Positions 28,104-32,651 of a stretch of 32,651 nt of DNA are shown here, piece after piece. The notes beneath the pieces were generated by a model, which searched no databases, was not told the origin of the DNA, and saw only the letters and a list, made by a program, of their open reading frames with translations. Origin of the DNA: an uncultured Caryophanales bacterium (GTDB lineage Bacteria; Bacillota_I; Bacilli_A; RF39; UBA660); the NCBI GenBank assembly GCA_945228905.1, contig CALYOH010000007.1, forward strand, positions 1-32,651, in the 5' to 3' direction. The translations under genes and the position numbers were made by a program. Positions within the stretch are counted from its first letter, which is position 1. Every line of letters begins with the position of its first letter.

Positions 28104-30716
28104 CTATTTTGCTTCGTACCAGTTAGTTCCTGTTTCTATTTCTACTTTTAATGGTACTTGTAATTTATATGTATTTTCCATTATATCTCTTACTAATTTC
28201 TTTACTTCTTCTAATTCATCATTATGAACATTTAATATTAATTCATCGTGTACTTGTAGAAGAATCTTCGTTTTTAATTTTCTTTTTAATAATTCTTCAT
28301 ATAGTTCTACCATTGCTTTTTTAAGTATATCAGCAGCGGTTCCTTGGATTGGAGTATTTAGAGCCATTCTTTCTCCACTACTTCTAATCATATAGTTCTT
28401 AGACATTAATTCTGGTATTACTCTTCTTCTATTCATTAGAGTTGTTACATAACCATTAGAATATGCTTCTTTCTTTTCATTTTCCATATATTCTCCAATT
28501 CCTGGAAAAGCATCTAAATATTTATCTATAAAGTCTTTTGCTTCTGCAACATTTATACCTAAATCTTCTGATAATCCAAAACTACTTATTCCATAAATTA
28601 TACCAAAGTTTACTGCTTTAGCAGTTCTTCTCATAGTTTTATCTACTTGATCTATTGGTACATGATAAATATCACTCGCTGTCTTACTATGAATATCTAA
28701 ATCATTTTTTAAAGCTTCTATCATTTGAGTGGCTTTTGCCTGTGATGAGAATACTCTTAATTCTACTTGTGAATAGTCACTTGATAATAATACTGAATCT
28801 TCATCTGGAATAAATGCTTTTCTAATCATTCTACTATATTCATCTCTTGCTGGTATATTCTGAAGATTTGGACTAATACTTGATAATCTACCTGTACGTG
28901 TAAGTGTTTGTGTATAAGTAGTATGAATTCTACCATCTTCTCTTATTTCGTTTATTAAACCCACTGCATAATTTGAATATAATTTAGATAACATTCTATA
29001 TTCTAATATTTTATCTACTATAGGATTAACAAAACTAATTTTATCTAAAATATCTTTATTAGTTGAATATTTACCATTAGTTACTTTCTTTGGATATGGT
29101 ATTTGCATATCTACAAATAGAACTTGTGATAATTGAGCTGGACTATTAATATTAAATTCTTTATTTGCTAAAGAATATATTTCTTTTTCTAGATTTTTAA
29201 TTTTAATATCTAATTCATCTCTTACTTCTTCTAAGTATTTTTTATCTACTTTAATACCAGTTAATTCCATATCAGCAAGTGCATATACTAGTTTCATTTC
29301 TATATTATTAAATAATTCTTCTTCATTATACTCTTTTATCTTATTTAATAATTCTTCTTTTGAATCATAAATAAATTTTGCTTTTGAAATAGTTACATTG
29401 TGTAATTTATCATCATCTACTAGCATTGGTCTTTTAATTGTACCAAATACATCTTCAAATTTAGGTATATCATAACCCATAGTATTTGCTAAAAAGCTTA
29501 TATCATCTTTAATTTCATAATCTGATAAGTATGCTGCTAAAGATGTATCGTAATTACAATTATTTATTTTAATATTATATCTATCTAATAAAACTATACA
29601 TTTCTTTAAATCATAAGTATATTTATTACTATTAGTTGTAAATAAATCTTTATATTTAGATATTTCTTCTTCCTTTAAGAAATATCCTGCTTCTCCATCA
29701 TAGAAACTTATTCCTAAGATATCACTCTTACTATATACTTCTCCCATGCTTTCTATATAGAATGAGAAGTCTTTATTATAATCAAAGTCTTTAATATCTT
29801 TTATTATTAATTCATCATTTTTCTTTACTTCATTATTATCTTCTACTTCTCCTATAAGATTATATTTTTTTAATAATGAATGGAATTCTAATTCTTCTAA
29901 TATTTCTTTTAACTTTAAATTATTAATTCCAGTATATTTACAATCTTCTAATGTAAAGTCTAAATTAACATCTTTTACAATAGTTGCGAGATTATAAGAC
30001 TTATAGCAATTATCTTTATCTTGAATTAATTTATCTTTAATCTTACCTTTAATACTATCAATATTACTATATAGATTATCTATTGAACCATATTCTTTTA
30101 TTAGTTTAATAGCAGTCTTTTCTCCTATTCCTTGAACTCCTGGAATATTATCTGATGGATCTCCCATAAGGGCTTTTAAATCTATCATTCTTATTGGTTC
30201 TACTTCATATGTTTCTATAAATTTATTTCTATCCATCATTATATGATCATTACTTTTTAATACTCTTACTATTACATCATCTTCAATTAATTGTAGTAAG
30301 TCTTTATCACTACTTATTATTTCACAATCAAAATCTGAATCTATATGTGCTTGATATGATAATGTTCCTATAATATCATCTGCTTCATAATAATCCATTT
30401 CATGATATTTAATACCCATTGCATTTAATACTTCTTTTGCTACCGGAAATTGTTTTTTTAAATCATCAGGTGTATCACTTCTACCAGCTTTATATTCATC
30501 ATATGCTTCATGTCTAAACGTTTTTCCTTTATCAAAAGCAACTAATATGTATTCTGGTTTATCTTCTCTTATGATTCTATTCATCATATTAATAAATCCA
30601 TATAATGCATTAGTTGGGAATCCTTTAGAATTACGCATAATTACTCCACTATAAGCAGTTGCGTAATAACTTCTAAATACTAAGTTATTTCCATCTACAA
30701 GTAATATTTTTTTCAT
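28104..30716 (-). CDS. polA: DNA polymerase I
   Basis: 5'-nuclease domain, polymerase A motifs DYSQVELRV, RRTAKAVNFGIIYG, LLQVHDELI. Confidence 0.98.
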   Translation of the reverse strand: MKKILLVDGNNLVFRSYYATAYSGVIMRNSKGFPTNALYGFINMMNRIIREDKPEYILVAFDKGKTFRHEAYDEYKAGRSDTPDDLKKQFPVAKEVLNAMGIKYHEMDYYEADDIIGTLSYQAHIDSDFDCEIISSDKDLLQLIEDDVIVRVLKSNDHIMMDRNKFIETYEVEPIRMIDLKALMGDPSDNIPGVQGIGEKTAIKLIKEYGSIDNLYSNIDSIKGKIKDKLIQDKDNCYKSYNLATIVKDVNLDFTLEDCKYTGINNLKLKEILEELEFHSLLKKYNLIGEVEDNNEVKKNDELIIKDIKDFDYNKDFSFYIESMGEVYSKSDILGISFYDGEAGYFLKEEEISKYKDLFTTNSNKYTYDLKKCIVLLDRYNIKINNCNYDTSLAAYLSDYEIKDDISFLANTMGYDIPKFEDVFGTIKRPMLVDDDKLHNVTISKAKFIYDSKEELLNKIKEYNEEELFNNIEMKLVYALADMELTGIKVDKKYLEEVRDELDIKIKNLEKEIYSLANKEFNINSPAQLSQVLFVDMQIPYPKKVTNGKYSTNKDILDKISFVNPIVDKILEYRMLSKLYSNYAVGLINEIREDGRIHTTYTQTLTRTGRLSSISPNLQNIPARDEYSRMIRKAFIPDEDSVLLSSDYSQVELRVFSSQAKATQMIEALKNDLDIHSKTASDIYHVPIDQVDKTMRRTAKAVNFGIIYGISSFGLSEDLGINVAEAKDFIDKYLDAFPGIGEYMENEKKEAYSNGYVTTLMNRRRVIPELMSKNYMIRSSGERMALNTPIQGTAADILKKAMVELYEELLKRKLKTKILLQVHDELILNVHNDELEEVKKLVRDIMENTYKLQVPLKVEIETGTNWYEAK

Positions 30717-30746
30717 AATTAATCACCATTTCTAGTATAACAAAAA

Positions 30747-30772
30747 AAATAATAATTTTGAAATTATTATTT
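30747..30772 (-). terminator. Rho-independent terminator downstream of the small SOS ORF and its hairpin region
   Basis: Minus strand AAATAATAATTT-CA-AAATTATTATTT followed by TTTTT. Confidence 0.7.
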
Positions 30773-30777
30773 CTTTT

Positions 30778-30830
30778 TAGTTACTTTTAGTAAATACGAA
30801 AGAAGAGTAAAGAAAACCTAAAAGTAACTA
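30778..30830 (-). ncRNA. Structured 3' region or putative sRNA: 13-bp stem with a 27-nt loop carrying an anti-Shine-Dalgarno segment
   Basis: TAGTTACTTTTAG (30778-30790) / CTAAAAGTAACTA (30818-30830); loop contains 30793-30807, complementary to the RBS at 31033-31047. Confidence 0.55.
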
Positions 30831-30876
30831 TGTTCCTCCTCCACCAGATGTAAACATCTGGATTTTTACAGGTTAA

Positions 30877-31026
30877 TTATTTACTTAATTTAATAGCGAT
30901 ACTTGTTTGTTCTTCGACAGAATTTTTTTCTAATTGTTCGAATCTACAACTTACAAAAAATAAGTATAGTAAGAAAATTAAGTAAATCCCCACAATAATT
31001 AAACCTGTTTTAATACGTTCTGACAT
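30877..31026 (-). CDS. 49-aa single-TM small protein, candidate SOS-induced membrane peptide / division inhibitor (missing from ORF track)
   Basis: MSERIKTGLIIVGIYLIFLLYLFFVSCRFEQLEKNSVEEQTSIAIKLSK*; RBS AAAGGAGAG; consensus promoter with LexA box; divergent from lexA. Confidence 0.8.
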   Translation of the reverse strand: MSERIKTGLIIVGIYLIFLLYLFFVSCRFEQLEKNSVEEQTSIAIKLSK

Positions 31027-31055
31027 AAAATTCTCTCCTTTCGTATTACACCTTT

Positions 31056-31084
31056 ATTATATATCGAACATTCTTTCGGGTCAA
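31056..31084 (-). promoter_or_regulatory. Promoter of the small ORF with LexA operator in the spacer
   Basis: TTGACC (31079-31084), 17-bp spacer, TATAAT (31056-31061); CGAACATTCTTTCG (31065-31078) is one mismatch from CGAAC-N4-GTTCG. Confidence 0.85.
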
Positions 31085-31092
31085 TAGTAATT

Positions 31093-31106
31093 AAAACATT
31101 TGTTTG
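31093..31106 (+). promoter_or_regulatory. Second putative LexA operator, overlapping the lexA -35 box
   Basis: AAAACATTTGTTTG with AAAC-N4-GTTT dyad; lexA promoter TTGACA (31104-31109), 17 bp, TAAACT (31127-31132). Confidence 0.65.
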
Positions 31107-31154
31107 ACATTTTACACTATTGATGGTAAACTTAATTTATGAAGGAGGAATACT

Positions 31155-31775
31155 ATGGAGAAGTTAACTGGAAAACAAAAGATTATATTAGATATACTTA
31201 AAAGATTAATCGCTAAAAATGGTTATCCACCTACGGTTAGAGAGATTGGTAAAGAAGCTAATTTATCATCTCCGGCAACAATACATTTCCATTTAAAGAA
31301 ATTAGAGGAAAAAGGATATATTAAACAAGATCCTAAAAAGAATAGAACAATTGAAATATTAGTTCCAAATGAATATTTAGAAACTCAAGATGATAAAGTT
31401 GTAGAAGTTCCTTTACTTGGAAAAGTTACTGCAGGTACTCCTATTGAGGCTATTGAGATGCCTGATGAGTTTTTCTCTTTACCTACAAATTTAATAACAA
31501 CAAAGAATGATATATTTTCTTTAACTGTATCAGGTGAATCTATGATTAATGTTGGTATCTATGATGGAGATATATTAATTGTTGAAAGAAGAGATACTGC
31601 TAGAAACGGTGAGACTGTTGTTGCTATGAACGATAATAATGAAGCAACTGTTAAAACATTTTATAAAGAAGATGGATATTTTAGACTACAACCTGAAAAT
31701 GATACTATGGAACCTATTATATTAAAAGAGTGTACAATCTTAGGTAAAGTAATTGGTTTATATAGAAAATTATAA
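31155..31775 (+). CDS. lexA: SOS repressor LexA
   Basis: LTGKQKIILDILKRLIAKNGYPPTVREIG wHTH; cleavage-site AG (KVTAGTPIEA); catalytic SGESM and Lys in EATVKTF. Confidence 0.98.
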   Translation: MEKLTGKQKIILDILKRLIAKNGYPPTVREIGKEANLSSPATIHFHLKKLEEKGYIKQDPKKNRTIEILVPNEYLETQDDKVVEVPLLGKVTAGTPIEAIEMPDEFFSLPTNLITTKNDIFSLTVSGESMINVGIYDGDILIVERRDTARNGETVVAMNDNNEATVKTFYKEDGYFRLQPENDTMEPIILKECTILGKVIGLYRKL

Positions 31776-31780
31776 TAAAG

Positions 31781-31808
31781 AAAAAAGAACTAATAAGTTC
31801 TTTTTTTT
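31781..31808. terminator. Bidirectional terminator between lexA and the convergent gene
   Basis: AAAAAAGAACT-AATA-AGTTCTTTTTT stem with flanking A and T runs. Confidence 0.8.
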
Positions 31809-32604
31809 GTGTTTAAATTAGAAAACAAATCAATCTTTCCATTTAAATGTATTTTCATATTTTCACTATGAATAAATGGTTCACTTATAAGTTCTATACA
31901 AGGATATCTTCTTATTAATTCTAAAAATGTATTATAAAAGCGTTCTGTTTTATTTTGACAAATTAAATCTTGTTTATCTACAAATCTAGATACCATTCCT
32001 TTAGTATGCATATAATCAAGTACTTTATCACTTCTATCCCCTTTTTCATACAATCTTTCTATCTCTTCTCTATCTTCTTCTGTATATCCGCTATAATTAT
32101 CATAAATACTAGAAGATAAATGTTCATGATATGGATAATTAAATACTTGTAATATAGGAACTTCTATATCTTCTATTTTATTATCATATAGAAAATCTAA
32201 GAATAAACTTAGTCCAATCATAAAATCAGGAGATACATATTTATTGCGTAAACTCTTTCTAATTGGTTGAATATCTTTTTTTACGTCTTCATCATGCATC
32301 CCATTAATAGATTGAATTCCATATATAAAACAAGTTGGTTTACCATTTTCTCTAGAAAGAGCGAAATGAATTGCAGGAAAGTCATAGTCTTTATTTCCAT
32401 CAAAAATATCTCCATCATATTTACGAACTGAAAATATAATATTTTGATTTGTTTCAAACCAATCATCATTCTCATGAACACGATAAGCTAGGACTTCACT
32501 ATTTCCTATATCTTCAAGTTCTCTATATTTTGGAACAACTGAAGAATTATTTAAAAAAGTTAATTGTCTTTCTAAAAATTCTTCTACATGATCTATATCA
32601 GATG
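31790..32604 (-). CDS. Hypothetical protein, 5'-truncated by contig edge
   Basis: The 31790-32299 ORF frame stays open upstream to the adapter junction (...FLERQLTFLNNSSVVPKYRELEDIGNSEVLAYRVHENDDWFETNQNIIFSVRKYDGDIFDGNKDYDFPAIHFALSRENGKPTCFIYGIQSING-MHDED...). Confidence 0.85.
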
Positions 32605-32651
32605 CTGTCTCTTATACACATCTCCGAGCCCACGAGACCTCTCTACATCTC
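32605..32651 (+). other. Residual Illumina Nextera i7-side adapter (CTGTCTCTTATACACATCT CCGAGCCCACGAGAC + index CTCTCTAC + ATCTC)
   Basis: Exact match to the Nextera read-2 adapter in reverse orientation, followed by an 8-nt index and the start of the P7 tail. Confidence 0.98.

Noticed and set aside
28027-28227. 66-aa plus-strand ORF
   Set aside because: Antisense to the mutM/polA junction
30791-30840. Micro-ORF starting at ATA after GGAGGAGG
   Set aside because: Non-canonical start and only 14 codons; orphan SD or decoy is a better description
30877-31026. Lipoprotein interpretation of the small ORF (FVSC before RFEQ)
   Set aside because: Poor lipobox (F at -3) and long hydrophobic stretch favour a simple TM anchor
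32281-32481. 66-aa minus-strand ORF
   Set aside because: Out of frame within the longer truncated CDS that stays open to 32604
1-32651. Genetic code 4 (TGA = Trp)
   Set aside because: TGA terminates yqeG and Trp is encoded by TGG throughout
1-32651. CRISPR arrays, rRNA, tRNA, prophage
   Set aside because: No regular repeat-spacer arrays, recognisable rRNA/tRNA cores or phage structural genes were seen; a tRNAscan/Infernal run would confirm

Overview
AT-rich, low-GC Gram-positive (Bacilli/Mollicutes-like) contig. TGA is used as a stop, so genetic code 11. Real genomic sequence spans about 47-32604; both ends are untrimmed Nextera adapter plus index. Most of the window is a rearranged division and cell-wall (dcw) region on the minus strand: murG-murB-ftsQ, a four-gene surface-glycan-like membrane module, ftsA-ftsZ, then murE-vanZ-flippase-polysaccharide deacetylase-yqeG-yqeH, then mraZ-rsmH-ftsL-pbp, which runs off the left end. 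Plus-strand genes are an arginase-family gene, tmcAL-gmk-small membrane protein, and lexA. pyk and polA-mutM-GH25 are on the minus strand. The most interesting locus is 30747-31155. An ORF missing from the track encodes a 49-aa single-TM protein (30877-31026, minus). It is divergent from lexA and has a consensus promoter whose 17-bp spacer holds a near-perfect LexA operator. Downstream on the same strand, a 13-bp stem exposes a 27-nt loop containing 15 nt fully complementary (one G-U) to this ORF's Shine-Dalgarno region. This is a candidate SOS-induced membrane peptide with a built-in or processed anti-SD RNA control, reminiscent of YneA/SosA genomically and TisB/IstR mechanistically. All calls come from reading the sequence; no searches were run.
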